A stretch of DNA of 64,000 bases from Maniola hyperantus (lineage: Eukaryota > Arthropoda > Insecta > Lepidoptera > Nymphalidae): the NCBI RefSeq assembly GCF_902806685.2, contig NC_048556.1, forward strand, positions 5,208,001 through 5,272,000. Reading direction: 5' to 3'. Both the position numbers and the translations under genes were made by a program. The notes under the pieces were generated by a model. It worked only from the letters and a program-made list of their open reading frames with translations. It was not told where the DNA came from and ran no database searches. Positions 56,901-64,000 of this stretch are shown one piece after another. Each line of letters begins with the position of its first letter. Position 1 is the stretch's first letter.

Positions 56901-59900
56901 GGACTCGCATAAGAAGGGTTCCGTGCCATTATGCAGTTATGTATACCTACCCTCTAACAAATAAACCTGGAATAGCGGTGAATAGTTATACTCTGTTTTG
57001 TCTTTCTCTGTCATCAGTAATTTGACATTTGAAGGAAAAAGACAAAACAGAGTAAAACTATTCCACCGCTATGTTTATTTGTTAGAGGGCTAACTTTTAT
57101 GTAGAACAATGCAAGTTAATACGGACAGCGCCATCTATATGTGATGTAGTAAATTTATTTTTCGTGAACTCACCACAATTTCGGTTTTTTCCTTTATTTG
57201 TACTGTAAGACCTACCTACCTGTCAAATTTCAGGATTCTAGGTCAACGGGAAGTACCCTGTATGTTTTCTTGACAGACACGACAAACGGAAATACAGACA
57301 GACAACAAAGTAATCCTATCAGGGTTCCTTTTATCGTTTCGAGATACGGAACTCTAAAAACCGGTCAAGTGCGCGTCGGTCGGTCACCTACAGGTGTCTT
57401 TTGCATAATGAAAGACCACCAAGTATTGTATAAGAACATAATTAGATTTACGCATTAGCATTTAGCAAGTTAGGGTACAAAGTAATTAAAATTGACTTAA
57501 AATTAAGTGTATTGCATAACGTGGCTAATTCTGTTGTATACAAGCTATCCACACTCGGAATATATCTAAATATGTAAACGGAAAAGGTGACTGACTGACT
57601 GACTGACTGGCTGATCTATCTATCAACGCACAGCTCAAACTACTGGACGAATCTGGCTGAAATTTGGCATGCAGATAGCTATTATAACGTAGGCGTCCGC
57701 TAAGAAAGGATTTTTGAAAATTCAACCCCTAAAGGGGGTGAAATAGGGTTTGAAATTTGTGTAGTCCACGCGGACGTAGTCGCGAGCATAAGCTAGTAAT
57801 ATCTAAAGCTCAGAATATGTATGACTACACCAGTACAGACATATTCAGTGCTGGGCTGCGAAAGTCAGCCTGCGCCCCTCGCTCTTGTCAACAAAAAAAC
57901 GAGAAAAAAAAATTCATCCCCACTTTACATGTAGGGGAGCTACAATAAAAGCACCTTGGGGCTCCTATATAATTAAAAAAAAATAGCGAGCACACGAGCA
58001 GGCGGGTCACCTAATATTAAGTGAATTCGGCCGCCCACGAACATTTGCAGTACCAGAGGAACCGCCGTATAGATTTTACAAGATAAGTTGCCCATTGTAC
58101 TGGCACATTGCCTCTTTCAAAATTCTCAAAAATAAATTTTGACGCAAGAGCAACATACTTACTTAAAATGAAATTACCTTATCCTTTTCCCTTAATTTAT
58201 CTCGCTTTTCTTTCTCCTTCTTCTCCCGTTCCCGCTCCTTTTCCCTTTCCTTTTCCCTCTCCTTTTCTTTTTTCTTTTCCTTTTCACTCAACTCTTTCGG
58301 TTTAACTGCATCTTCTAGGACCTTCTCTTTGTCCCTGGACTTTTCTCTTTTCTCCTTACTTTTTGTTGGAAACTTGAATGATTTTGTCTTCTTTGTTTTA
58401 GATGGACTTCTGGTAAGAAATAAGTTTTTTGAGAATGTCATAAATCTATAAAATGGTAGAAAACAACCTATATGCCAAGCGTCACTGGTCAAATTATGCA
58501 AGGGCACGTGAGAACTCTCATAGTTTTTCCTTATTATTAAGGGTTTTTGCCCGGCTGAGTTTGTTGTGGGCTCTTCTCAGACCTGGGCGCGTCTGGAACT
58601 TTAGTTTTAAGTTTACGTAATTAATAAATGATCACCACTATACTATCTTACAAATCTAACCATTTTGACAATCAATTAGGGTAACATGATACCTAATCTA
58701 ATCTAAATCAGCCTGTGCTGTCCCACATCTGGGCAAAGGCCTCCCTCCGATCCTTCCACAATTTTCTATTTCGTGCCTCTTCAGGCCACGTAACTGTAAA
58801 TTTATCTAATTCATCACGCCAACGTCGCCTCGGCCGACCACGCTGGCGTTGATGATTCTGGGGCGTCCAAAAAGAAGCAGTGTTGTACATACATACATGC
58901 ATAAGTACATGTTACCTATTTTGAATAAATCATTTGACTTTGACTTGACTTTCATACTTGACTTGCGTTGATAGATCAGCCAGTCAGTCAGTTAGTCACC
59001 TTTTCCTTTTATATATTTAGATAAGATAGCGATCACAATTAATTATCTAATCAGGGGTCTCCAAACTTTTTAGTCCAAGGGCCACACTGAATTCACAACA
59101 AGTCTAAATTGTGAATTGTCAAAAAGTGAATTCACAACATGATTTATCTGGAAACATTTGATAGCTTATTGTTTTGTATGAATTTTCTACATTGTAATTT
59201 TTTTCATAATAAATAAATTATGGTAGGCTGGATATCAGGATTTTCAGCTCGCAGCAGGGGCTGGTCTGGGTCCACAGGTCGTAATTTCGACTTAAGGACC
59301 GCCATCCCAGAAAGAAGATAATCCTACTAATATTATAAATGTGAGTGTGGATGTTTGTTACTCAATCACGCAAAAACGGCTGAACGGATTTGGATGAAAT
59401 TTGTAATAGAGATAGATTATACCCTGGATTAACACATATGCTACTTTTTATCCCGGAAATCAAAGAGTTCCAGCGGGATTATGGAAAATGTAAATCCATG
59501 CGGACGAAGCCGCGGGCATCAGCTAGTGGGTACATAAAACTTCACTCACTTTGTATCAGTATCCTCTTCTGGAGAGCTTTCACCTTCTAAAGCAGCATAG
59601 CCTCTGTCTTTCTTTGATTCCTTCTTATCTTTGCGCCGACCTAACAGATCTTTCTTACTTGGTTTTTCATGTTCACCACCATCACTAACTGTTTAGAAAA
59701 ACCACTTTATTACTATTTATCAGGCTGAGATCTATAGAGCACATAAGAGTTAAAATGAGGCAGATTTATGTGAGAGATATAGCTCTGTCTCGTTTTCACT
59801 CTGTCTTAAGTCTAAGCTAAGTCTGAGTATGTTCTATAGACCCCTCAGACGCAGCTTGGCTTGCTATACAAACTTTCAATAATTGTACTTATACCCTAAT

Positions 59901-61405
59901 AAATCATCCACCTAGGTTATGAGACAGTCAGGCACATGGATTTTTGCTTGAGTCAAGCATCGCTCATTCGCACGACAAATGTCAGATATGGAGGACGTCA
60001 ACGCTTTGTTATGCGACAACAACGAAAATTGTAGTAGCGAACAATGGAGTGGAAAACGGTTTTTATTATTACTCATTGCACTGGCCTGAGACGCGCAAAA
60101 CAATCGCTGTTGCATTTTGATAAAATCACTTTGTATGACCACTTCTGGACTACCTATAAATAAGACAACCACGTACAGAATGAGAAAAGTCCCTCTTGCT
60201 GCTTGACGTACGCTTCAAGCAAAACAAATCTACGTGCTTGACGTCAGGCTGCTTGACTGTCTCGGAACCTCTTTAGAAATAGGTCTCCTCTCAGAAAAAG
60301 AAGAGTTATCAAGCTGGCCAATAGCAGATTGAACGCTTCACACACATTTGAGAACATAATGGGCAACTCTCAGGCATGCAGATTTCCTCACTATGTTTCC
60401 CTTCACCATTAAAGGAAATGATATTAATCAATTGCTTCAAATTTACATAACTCTGAAAAGTTAGAGATATGGGCACAGGATTATAGCCCAGACTCCCTGA
60501 ATAGAACATTGACATCTTAATTACTAGGCTATCACAGCTGAATCTGTAATCTGTATTCTTGTTGAATAGTGTACAGGCAATAGGGAGAAAGAGCCCAAAA
60601 GTATTATAAAACTTCAGATAGGCAAAGCTCATACATCCATACTAATATTGTAAATGTGAAAGTGTGTCTGTCTGTCTGCTAGCCTTACACAGGCCATCCG
60701 TTCAACCAATTTTAACTAAATTTGGTACAGCAATAGCTTGCATCCCGGGGAAGAACATAGACTACTTTTTATCCCGGAAAATCAAAGAGTTCTCACGGGA
60801 AAAACAAAAATAACAAAACCAAAACTATAAACCTAGATCCACGTGGACCAAGTCACAGACATCATCTAGTATTTTTTTATCTTAAAAAGTGAATACAAAT
60901 TGGTACACTTTAGTGACATGCATGTGTGTACGTAGATATTGGGGCACGGGGTTCACGTAACTTTAGGTATAATGACACCTATAAACATGCTTCAAAAAAT
61001 AACAGTCCACTTCCAGTCTATAGAAGCTGTTTGTTTCAGCCAAGCAAAGATGAATACGATCATCACACCATAGCTGAAAACCTGAAATACTTTTTGAGAC
61101 TATCTACTTATTACTTATACTTAACCAAGTGCTATGGAAAGCACAAACGCGGCACAATTCAAGCACGACTGCGCGAATACATGGAGAATATTAAAGTATC
61201 GTTGGGACAAGATTGCTGTAAGTTATATTAGGTATCAAACCATCTTGGAAAACAGAAAATTAATATATCACAATCAAAATGAATAGGTAGATAGTTGAAT
61301 AACAAATCAATGCAACTTACAGTCACTCTCATTGCTTTTTCGTCCACTTTCAGAGGCGTATAGACCTGGGAAGTCTTTTGCTACATCAGGACTTTCAAAG
61401 TCCAT
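35944..61405 (-). CDS. Rlip: Rlip/RalBP1, Ral effector with RhoGAP domain (ten exons, complete)
   Basis: RalBP1 binds active Ral GTPase, has a RhoGAP domain for Rac/Cdc42 and links to endocytosis (family knowledge). Exons on the minus strand: 61405-61321, 59688-59550, 58409-58178, 50459-50219, 40982-40873, 40576-40425, 40083-39903, 38627-38503, 36990-36807, 36708-35944. All phases agree and sum to 2214 nt, 737 residues plus stop. The N terminus MDFESPDVAKDFPGLYASES and the GYAALEGESSPEE segment match insect Rlip closely. Residues about 75-230 are Lys/Glu-rich charged sequence (exons 3-4). RhoGAP spans about 233-425 and starts LPIFGVPL; the arginine-finger motif is IYRTEP, with R kept but the usual SG changed. 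The Ral-binding coiled region includes QIHAEMHAGFITATRDQQLW, then a disordered part with a four-unit SNTSIV repeat and a final coiled coil. Intron 4 is 9.2 kb. Introns are full of transposons. Confidence 0.95.
37900..37990 (-). repeat. Fragment of the 'CGCTTGACCACAA' repeat, Rlip intron 8
   Basis: AGGCATCTTCTAGGCAAGCG and CCATCTTAGGC are the inverted form of the 54340-54830 repeat. Confidence 0.45.
38248..38388. mobile_element. Palindromic MITE, GAGATCTATAGAGYRC family, copy 2
   Basis: Ends GAGATCTATAGAGCGCAC and GCTCTATAGATTTCAGC. Its core TTTATGTCAGCGATATAACG and CTGCCTCGTT match the complement of the 43-bp satellite unit nearby. Confidence 0.75.
38976..39026 (-). pseudogene. Displaced partial copy of Rlip exon 7
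   Basis: 51 bp match 39974-40024 of exon 7 without gaps and with five mismatches, including the run AGCGCCACCATGGTGGCTT. It lies in intron 7, about 1 kb from the parent exon, and has no splice sites of its own. Confidence 0.85.
39063..39182 (-). mobile_element. S2 SINE fragment
   Basis: CTGCCAATCCGCATTGGGCC, TCTCCCTCTGAGAGGAGACC and the (GAT)n end belong to the SINE S2 body, without the tRNA head. By sequence order it appears to read toward the GATGAT end on the plus strand, so orientation is uncertain. Confidence 0.5.
39182..39894. repeat. Tandem satellite, 43-bp unit in an 86-bp two-unit pattern, about 16-17 units
   Basis: The unit is TATATGGTTAAAACGAGGTA followed by GCGTTACATCGCTGACATAAACC. 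Units alternate between GGTTAAAAC..ACATCGC and GGTTAATAC..ACATTTC, giving an 86-bp higher period. The last unit ends 8 bp before the exon 7 donor of Rlip (39903). Confidence 0.93.
40127..40422. mobile_element. MITE of the TACAGTTCTTGCAATTCAC family with a nested insertion
   Basis: TTTTACGAAGACGAGTGGCT, then AGTCGTATCGGTA at the left and GCGAGCGCTTACTCGCGACT with GACATGCACGCACACATGCG at the right are the inverted form of 705-909. A second element (40208-40345) interrupts it. It reaches within about 3 bp of the Rlip exon 6 donor. Confidence 0.65.
40208..40345. mobile_element. Harbinger-like MITE nested in another MITE
   Basis: GGGCGTTTGTGCA at the left and TGCACAGACGCCC at the right are inverted and flanked by TAA at 40205-40207 and 40346-40348. 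Confidence 0.65.
41940..42180 (+). repeat. Probable dispersed repeat in Rlip intron 4
   Basis: ATACAGGGTTACAGGAAAAG, GTTAAGGGGTTATAGTACAG and GTTTTCGAGTTATTCATTTT resemble a known type of lepidopteran repeat ('acagggttac'). No second copy lies in the window to test it. Confidence 0.35.
42530..42670 (+). repeat. Fragment of 'CCAAGTGCGAGTC' repeat
   Basis: AGTCAAGTGCGAGTCGGGCT, GAAGGGTTCCGTACC and GTTGTTATAGCGGCCATATG. Confidence 0.55.
43012..44604. repeat. Left LTR of the retrotransposon
   Basis: Starts TGTAGGCGCGCTAGACACG. It contains an (ATC)n run at about 43411-43443, a 16-bp perfect hairpin at 43936-43970, and a segment near 43536-43600 (CTACCACTGGTTCGGAATGC) shared with other retroelement tails in the window. 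Confidence 0.92.
43936..43970. promoter_or_regulatory. Perfect LTR hairpin
   Basis: CTCTTGTGTAGGGTAG, loop TGT, then the exact complement. It occurs identically in the right LTR at about 47697-47731. It may be an RNA structure or a remnant insertion; its function is unknown. Confidence 0.7.
44605..46772. other. Interior of the LTR element, with no retroviral-type genes
   Basis: It holds a tandem repeat block (about 44870-45400). The plus strand is open over 45137-45490 and 44754-45197 only because the repeats lack stops; the predicted proteins are low-complexity repeats and I do not treat them as genes. Near the right LTR, TGTGGGCAT recurs three times. Confidence 0.7.
44870..45400. repeat. 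Graded tandem repeats in the LTR element
   Basis: Units of about 82 bp contain CAACATCTGGAAGAAGTGTG, CTCAACCAACTCTTGCGAGT and CCGGACGACACTCTCTTACC. The left units are diverged, two or three central units are nearly identical, and the right end shifts to 39-bp units of CATCTGGAAGGACACTTCCT type. Confidence 0.85.
46773..48365. repeat. Right LTR of the retrotransposon
   Basis: Same length and, as far as read, same sequence as the left LTR. Confidence 0.92.
48413..48620 (+). mobile_element. Helitron-like element, family H1
   Basis: Starts TCCATACTAATATTATAAAT and ends GCAGGCATTATCTAGTA, 44 bp after the LTR target duplication. Confidence 0.65.
48907..49158 (+). CDS. Small open frame (83 residues) antisense in Rlip intron 4, uncertain
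   Basis: An 83-residue frame with CNACNCLEC (C-x2-C-x-C-x2-C) at its centre and a hydrophobic C-terminal part. AATAAA motifs follow at about 49200. Part of its start (AATTCTTACCGCCAATT) is repeated at 48366-48382 beside the LTR element, so the sequence may be a duplicated fragment. The protein is not recognised. It could be chance. Confidence 0.25.
   Translation: MNVVTQMLYQKILTANFKTVQKRVSAVHDHNCNACNCLECRVQDSIAHRNVTHLISFILKWTLYKYAGSVPWVLQTLETEGKT
50589..50745. mobile_element. GC-rich palindromic MITE, copy e
   Basis: TATAATCCGCGACAGGTCGA at the left and CTCCCCGATTGCCATCTTGA at the right, with inverted GGGGACGCCCCGCG/GTACGGGGCGTTCC. Confidence 0.75.
50780..51002 (+). mobile_element. Helitron-like element, family H1
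   Basis: ATACAATTATTATAAATGCG at the start and GTCGCGAGCGTCAGCTAGTC at the end. Confidence 0.65.
51258..51646 (+). mobile_element. Helitron-like element H2 interrupted by an S1 SINE
   Basis: It starts ATATATAAAAGGCTAAGCGG with (TGAC)n and is normal up to GAAGTCGCGAGC. There the SINE begins, and after its A-tail the Helitron end GCTAGTC resumes at 51640. Confidence 0.75.
51475..51639 (+). mobile_element. tRNA-derived SINE (family S1), nearly complete
   Basis: CCTCAATAGCTCAACCGGTA (A box), GACGGTTCAAACCCCGCC (B box), body CACTATTGTCGTACCTGCTC and an A9 tail. It is nested in the H2 element. Confidence 0.8.
52335..52519. mobile_element. Palindromic MITE, TACAGTACGCGGC family, copy 3 with paired changes
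   Basis: TACAGTACGCGGCCGAAAGT at the left and ACTTTCGGCCGCGTTCTGTA at the right. Relative to copies 1 and 2, CAGAAAA has become CCGAAAG in both arms. Confidence 0.75.
52540..52755 (-). mobile_element. RTE-type LINE fragment
   Basis: The minus strand reads SWIQKLRKDEVL and MMMGKIEGKRIV, a decayed piece of an RTE reverse transcriptase C terminus. Confidence 0.6.
52790..53000 (-). mobile_element. Helitron-like element H1, minus orientation
   Basis: On the minus strand ATGTGAAAGTGTGGATGTTT near the start and GACGAAGTCGCGCGCATC near the end. Confidence 0.6.
53230..53480 (+). mobile_element. Helitron-like element, H1/H2-related
   Basis: AACTAATATTATGAAGAGGT at the start, GTCGTGAGCATAAGCTAGTC at the end. 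Confidence 0.55.
53663..53917 (+). CDS. Small open frame (84 residues) antisense in Rlip intron 3, possible gene
   Basis: The 84-residue frame has balanced composition: KVILFAVACGAIVEK is a hydrophobic stretch at residues 12-26, and the C terminus NFDKILTSIRRQINRLLQ looks helical and basic. It starts at an ATG after AAATAAAA and ends at TAA. I do not recognise it and see no splice sites. It looks more protein-like than other short frames here, but remains unproven. Confidence 0.35.
   Translation: MASKRAPDTPVKVILFAVACGAIVEKGGWNEILVLQLLGADVLNKFPDLHDYLIVTLNPIRTYNFDKILTSIRRQINRLLQVDK
54340..54830 (+). repeat. Dispersed repeat 'CGCTTGACCACAA', longest copy
   Basis: TACGCTTGACCACAATCACA, AGATGGGACGCGTTTACCTA, then CGCAAAACGTTTCGTGCGTG and CGCCTATGAGTCTCCTAGCA. 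Fragments occur at 4375-4500, 35455-35580 and 37900-37990. The repeat is otherwise unclassified. Confidence 0.55.
54870..55135 (+). mobile_element. S2 SINE, diverged
   Basis: CTGGATTCGACCCCAGGCAC (B-box-like), TCACTTGCTTTAGCGTTGAA, GGGAATTCTCCATAATGTTC and TTCTCATTCTGAGAGAAGAC. Confidence 0.6.
55135..56220. other. Rlip intron 3, no gene seen
   Basis: Contains a decayed H1 end (TTTTTATCCCGTAAAATTAA to CATCATCTAAC at 55225-55315). CTCGCGACTGGCAGC to CCATTTCATATTATATTAGTAAGAAGAGGATG (55380-55490) resembles the inverted sequence at 41035-41150. Confidence 0.4.
56230..56415. repeat. Decayed MITE of the 705-909 family
   Basis: TTCACTCGCCTTCGTGAATT and GCAATAACTGTA at the right, ACGCACACATGCGTACC at the left. 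A (TA)n run lies in the middle. Confidence 0.45.
56618..56805 (-). mobile_element. Helitron-like element H2, minus orientation
   Basis: The minus strand starts with GTGACTGACTGACTGATCTA and ends GGGAATAAGCTAGTAA. Confidence 0.6.
56878..57360 (+). repeat. 'CCAAGTGCGAGTC' repeat split by a palindromic MITE
   Basis: ACCGGTCATGTGCGAGTCGG at the left and GGTCAACGGGAAGTACCCTG with ATACGGAACTCTAAAA at the right. The MITE at 56950-57089 interrupts it. Confidence 0.6.
56950..57089. mobile_element. Palindromic MITE, 140 bp, nested
   Basis: CCCTCTAACAAATAAACCTG at the left is matched by the complement of ATGTTTATTTGTTAGAGGG. The arms also share GACAAAACAGAGTA. Confidence 0.8.
57590..57798 (+). mobile_element. 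Helitron-like element, family H2
   Basis: GGTGACTGACTGACTGACTG near the start, GTCGCGAGCATAAGCTAGTA at the end. Confidence 0.7.
57955..58080 (-). repeat. Retroelement-tail repeat, also at 63470-63610 inverted
   Basis: GAGCAGGCGGGTCACCTAAT, CCGCCCACGAACATTTGCAG and AGAGGAACCGCC match the complement of the second copy. Confidence 0.55.
58700..58902 (-). mobile_element. RTE-type LINE 3' fragment
   Basis: The minus strand encodes RGRPRRRWRDELDKF, WPEEARNRKLWKD and EAFAQMWDSTG, a known C-terminal signature of lepidopteran RTE-like polyproteins. Confidence 0.75.
59322..59527 (+). mobile_element. Helitron-like element, family H1
   Basis: CCTACTAATATTATAAATGT at the start and GCCGCGGGCATCAGCTAGTG at the end, 23 bp from the Rlip exon 2 donor. 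Confidence 0.65.
59722..59850. mobile_element. Palindromic MITE, GAGATCTATAGAGYRC family, copy 3
   Basis: GGCTGAGATCTATAGAGCAC and TGTTCTATAGACCCCTCAG ends. It lies in Rlip intron 1, 34 bp from exon 2. Confidence 0.7.
60265..60545 (-). mobile_element. S2 SINE, diverged
   Basis: On the minus strand TGTGATAGCCTAGTAATTAA (A-box-like head), the body with GAGAGTTGCCCATTATGTTC, and the TTCTGAGAGGAGACC end. Confidence 0.6.
60636..60870 (+). mobile_element. Helitron-like element, family H1
   Basis: CCATACTAATATTGTAAATG at the start and CACAGACATCATCTAGTA at the end. Confidence 0.65.
60926..61231 (+). CDS. Open frame (101 residues) with an exon-like core, antisense in Rlip intron 1, uncertain
   Basis: The frame contains YDHHTIAENLKYFLRLSTYY and TIQARLREYMENIKV, which look helical and protein-like. 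The core from 61041 to 61213 is flanked by TTTCAG on the left and GTAAG on the right, so it could be an internal exon of an unknown plus-strand gene. I do not recognise it and find no partner exon. Confidence 0.25.
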   Translation: MYVDIGARGSRNFRYNDTYKHASKNNSPLPVYRSCLFQPSKDEYDHHTIAENLKYFLRLSTYYLYLTKCYGKHKRGTIQARLREYMENIKVSLGQDCCKLY

Positions 61406-61974
61406 CGTTAATAGTAATTTACGATTCAAAAATTCAATTCAATTTTGTATTTTAAAATCAAGATTCTCACAAATCACAAAAAATTAACTTTCGAAGCGAC
61501 AAACAACAAAAACCATAGATAAAACCACAGACCAATAACATATAGGACAAAACACACAGCAGACTGACAGGCGACAGCAGACCTCAGACAAAGAATCAAG
61601 TTTTTTTTTTTTTTAACTGGTTTTACGGCTCTGGGTTCAAGTTGTCTGAGCAGCAGATACCTTAGACAAAGTTGTCAAGTTGTCAATGACATGACATATT
61701 ATGACAATTGACAATGTTGATCGTTGATTGTTGTCAAAAAAGTGAAATGAAAAGAAATTGCTGTGTATTTTATGGTATTTTGTAGCAATAATATTTATTT
61801 ACTCCAATTTTCCCTTTCTAACTGCGGAAATAGGCTTAGCTCCAATGTCCTCATGATAGGTATGTATGTATGTTTGCATGTTATTTCCATTTGTTGTGTT
61901 AAATGGTCGTAAAAGTGAAATTATAACCTTGTTAATAGTATTTATTTACTTCAGGCAAAACACCAATATTATAA
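61406..61974. promoter_or_regulatory. Shared divergent promoter region of Rlip and Golgin-84
   Basis: 569 bp between opposed start codons. It holds poly-T and the hairpin-MITE end TAACTGGTTTTACGGCTCTG at 61600-61640, and a cluster of TGTCAA/TTGACA words at 61670-61740. No TATA box stands out. The acceptor-like TTCAG at 61950-61954 means the Golgin-84 leader may include an intron. Confidence 0.55.
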
Positions 61975-64000
61975 ATGTCATGGTTCGCGGACCTCGCTGG
62001 CAAGGCAGAAAGCCTGCTCAATAATCTAGATGAGCAGACAGGCGCCGCTCTGCGTAACCAGAGTGGTGTAAAAGTTAAAAAACATGACTACTCCGAACCT
62101 GCGTGGCAGAAAAAACGGCCACGCACCGCGAAGAAGAATGTACCAATATCTGAAACGAGGTCCTACTTTACACCTTCAATTAAAAATACGAGAGGGGCGG
62201 GTAAGTCACCAACAAAGGAGAGTCAGCAAAATGTACGAAGCGTCCAAGAGAAGTCGAGGAGTAAATCACCATTTAGAAAACCAAACCAATTCAATCTTCA
62301 CAATAGTCCAAAAACTTTAGTCAATGATGTTGAAGATGATATGGCTGATCATTTTGGCTTGCGCCAGAGAAGTAAGTCTCTTTAAATCTGTATTAGATTT
62401 TTTTACTAGGTATCATACATTGACTTATACATGTGAAAAATTTTGTTCGCTTGACCATATCTTGTCATTTATACTGATGGTATCATATTACTTTGTTAAA
62501 AATAAGTTGGTAACTACATAATACTTATCATTAATATCAACACACAGTTTGTAGACGAAGTTAAGATAATTTTGACTATCATTTTGTTTAGGGTACAGTC
62601 TACCTTCAGATCTAGAGCATATAAGCAATGAGAAAATTGCATATAACATGCAAAATTTAGAAGTGGAGAATGCAATGCTCAAAAATGAACTCAATGTTGT
62701 GAACACAGAAGTATCAGAATTGCTTGACAGGCTCAGGAAGACTGAAGATGGTATGTAAATATTTTAATTACAAATCTATTGCATGTTGATAAGTTGATAA
62801 TAACAAGAAAAAGGGTAAGTAGTTTATAAAATGAGTGCTCAGACAGACTCACGGGTTCCGTACCATTATCTGTAAAAACGGCAAAAAAATCATGTTTGTT
62901 GTATGGGTTAAATATTTATTTTATTCTGTTTTTTGTTTTTGTTGTTATAGCAGCAACAGAAATACATCATGTCTGTTTCGAGTGATATTGATATTTTTGT
63001 ATGGAGCAGCTGATTTATTGTTAATGATAGTATAATCCACGATTGAAATAACCTACAGGTAAAATTTTGGCCCAACTGACTTGTGTAATAAATTTAGCTT
63101 AATATGACTGTCACAGTTTAAACATTACCATAATGTAACTTTAGCTATCTGTACCTACACCATAGTGTTTCTAATCTATAAAAACCATCTGTTCTATTTC
63201 AGAGCTTAAAAGTGCACAGATAAAATTAGAATCCTCTGAAAAAGTCAATAACAGATTAGACAAAGAGAGGGAGTCTTTAAACGCATTGTTGGAAAGTATG
63301 AAATTACAAGTCAATGAAGTGAACAGTGTACAGCTGTCAAAGTACGAGAGACAGAGTCAGGAGCTGGAGTCTAGTGTTAGTTTATTAAAGGAAAAGAATA
63401 GGGAGTTGGAAGAACAGTAAGTATAGTATTCTACACTTACTGATTCACAACTTACTAGATTACAACATGGGGTTATTCAAGGGGCGGACCAACAAATTCC
63501 TAAAAGGCCGGCAACGCATCGGCGGTTCCTCTGGTGCTTCAAATGTTCATGGGCGGCGGTAATCGCTTAACATCAGGTGACCCTGCCTGCTCGTTTTCTC
63601 GCTATCTCTATTTAAAAAAAAACAGGTTAACAAGGCAGACTTTAGAGTTCTGATTTTGGCCTTTTTTCCTTTGTGTCTTAGGTTAAGATCTATAGAGCGT
63701 ACATTGTCTTTGCTTAGACTTAAGATACTGCTAAAAAGAGACCATGTTGTATCGCTTGCATAAAATCTGCCTCGTTTTAACTGAAACACTAAGTCAGCAA
63801 AGTCAAAGTTTACTCTATAGCAGTTTCAAAGAGAAAGATAAGCCATCTATAATAATTATAGTAAAATACCTTTCACTATTTTTGATTGTAAATCAAAATA
63901 GGAAAATCTATATATCTAACTGACTGACTGATCTATCTAAGCACAGCTCAAACAACTGGACGGATCAGGCTGAAATTTGACACAGTTAGCTATTATGACG
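61975..64000 (+). CDS. Golgin84: Golgin-84 (GOLGA5), first three coding exons, truncated by window edge
   Basis: Golgin-84 is a Golgi coiled-coil tether anchored by a C-terminal membrane span, acting in intra-Golgi COPI vesicle capture (family knowledge). Exons 61975-62371, 62592-62750 and 63203-63416 join in phase (1, 1, then 2) to give about 256 residues. The N terminus MSWFADLAGKAESLLNNLDE matches the signature MSWxxDLAGKAExLLN of human Golgin-84. A basic, Ser-rich linker follows (residues 50-130), then heptad-like coiled coil from exon 2 on (ENAMLKNELNVV, EKNRELEEQ). The membrane anchor must lie to the right of the window. Intron 2 carries a 'GGGTTCCGTACC' repeat fragment; intron 3 carries a retroelement tail and a MITE. 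Confidence 0.92.
62843..62970 (+). repeat. 'CCAAGTGCGAGTC' repeat fragment in Golgin-84 intron 2
   Basis: ACGGGTTCCGTACCATTATC and GTTGTTATAGCAGCAACAGA match the family interior. The conserved start is degraded. Confidence 0.5.
63470..63610 (+). repeat. Retroelement-tail repeat in Golgin-84 intron 3
   Basis: CCGGCAACGCATCGGCGGTT, CCTCTGGTGCTTCAAATGTT and GACCCTGCCTGCTCGTTTTC, the inverted partner of 57955-58080. Confidence 0.55.
63681..63827. mobile_element. Palindromic MITE, GAGATCTATAGAGYRC family, copy 4
   Basis: GGTTAAGATCTATAGAGCGT at the left and AGTTTACTCTATAGCAG at the right; the core has CTGCCTCGTTTTAACTGA. Confidence 0.65.
63905..64000 (+). mobile_element. Helitron-like element H2, cut by the window edge
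   Basis: TATATCTAACTGACTGACTG, then ACAGCTCAAACAACTGGACG and AGCTATTATGACG. Confidence 0.6.

Overview
This is a window of an insect nuclear genome, almost certainly a lepidopteran (moth or butterfly). The evidence is conserved animal genes split by AG/GT introns, AT-rich noncoding DNA, and many copies of repeats typical of Lepidoptera: Helitron-like elements ending in CAGCTAGT, tRNA-headed SINEs, RTE-type LINE tails and frequent GTAGGTA runs. I see no tRNA, rRNA, CRISPR or bacterial-type operon.

Genes from left to right: (1) the 5' third of HEATR5B on the minus strand, with ten coding exons between 9236 and 385, running off the left edge; (2) an intronless CNOT9 (Rcd-1) on plus, 11988-12884; (3) an unrecognised Cys/His-containing 223-residue protein on minus, 15580-16251; (4) CHAC2-type gamma-glutamylcyclotransferase on plus, three exons, 17041-18365; (5) an unrecognised serine/proline-rich 437-465-residue protein on minus, 25005-26402; (6) the complete Rlip/RalBP1 gene on minus, ten exons giving a 737-residue frame, 61405-35944; (7) the first three exons of Golgin-84 (GOLGA5) on plus from 61975, running off the right edge. 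Rlip and Golgin-84 are divergent with 569 bp between start codons. No operon logic applies, but HEATR5B (AP-1 trafficking), Rlip (Ral effector in endocytosis) and Golgin-84 (Golgi tether) are all membrane-traffic genes.

The rest is mobile DNA. Four elements can be delimited to the base with target duplications: a 976-bp hAT-like element (10876-11851, 8-bp duplication) just upstream of CNOT9; a 2.9-kb element with inverted repeats of about 860 bp and a 9-bp duplication (19913-22819); Harbinger-like MITEs with TAA duplications (2992-3465 and 40208-40345); and a 5354-bp LTR retrotransposon with two 1593-bp LTRs that look identical but no gag or pol (43012-48365), lying in the 9.2-kb intron 4 of Rlip. 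Several palindromic MITE families recur, and one of them appears to have seeded a 43-bp tandem satellite next to an Rlip splice donor.

The best candidates for something undescribed are the non-autonomous LTR element with its internal repeats and LTR hairpin, the long-inverted-repeat element with arrayed GTGCGT motifs, the MITE-derived satellite with a nearby copied piece of Rlip exon 7, and the GC-rich palindromic family. All splice sites and alignments were read by eye; homology calls rest on remembered family sequences, not on searches.
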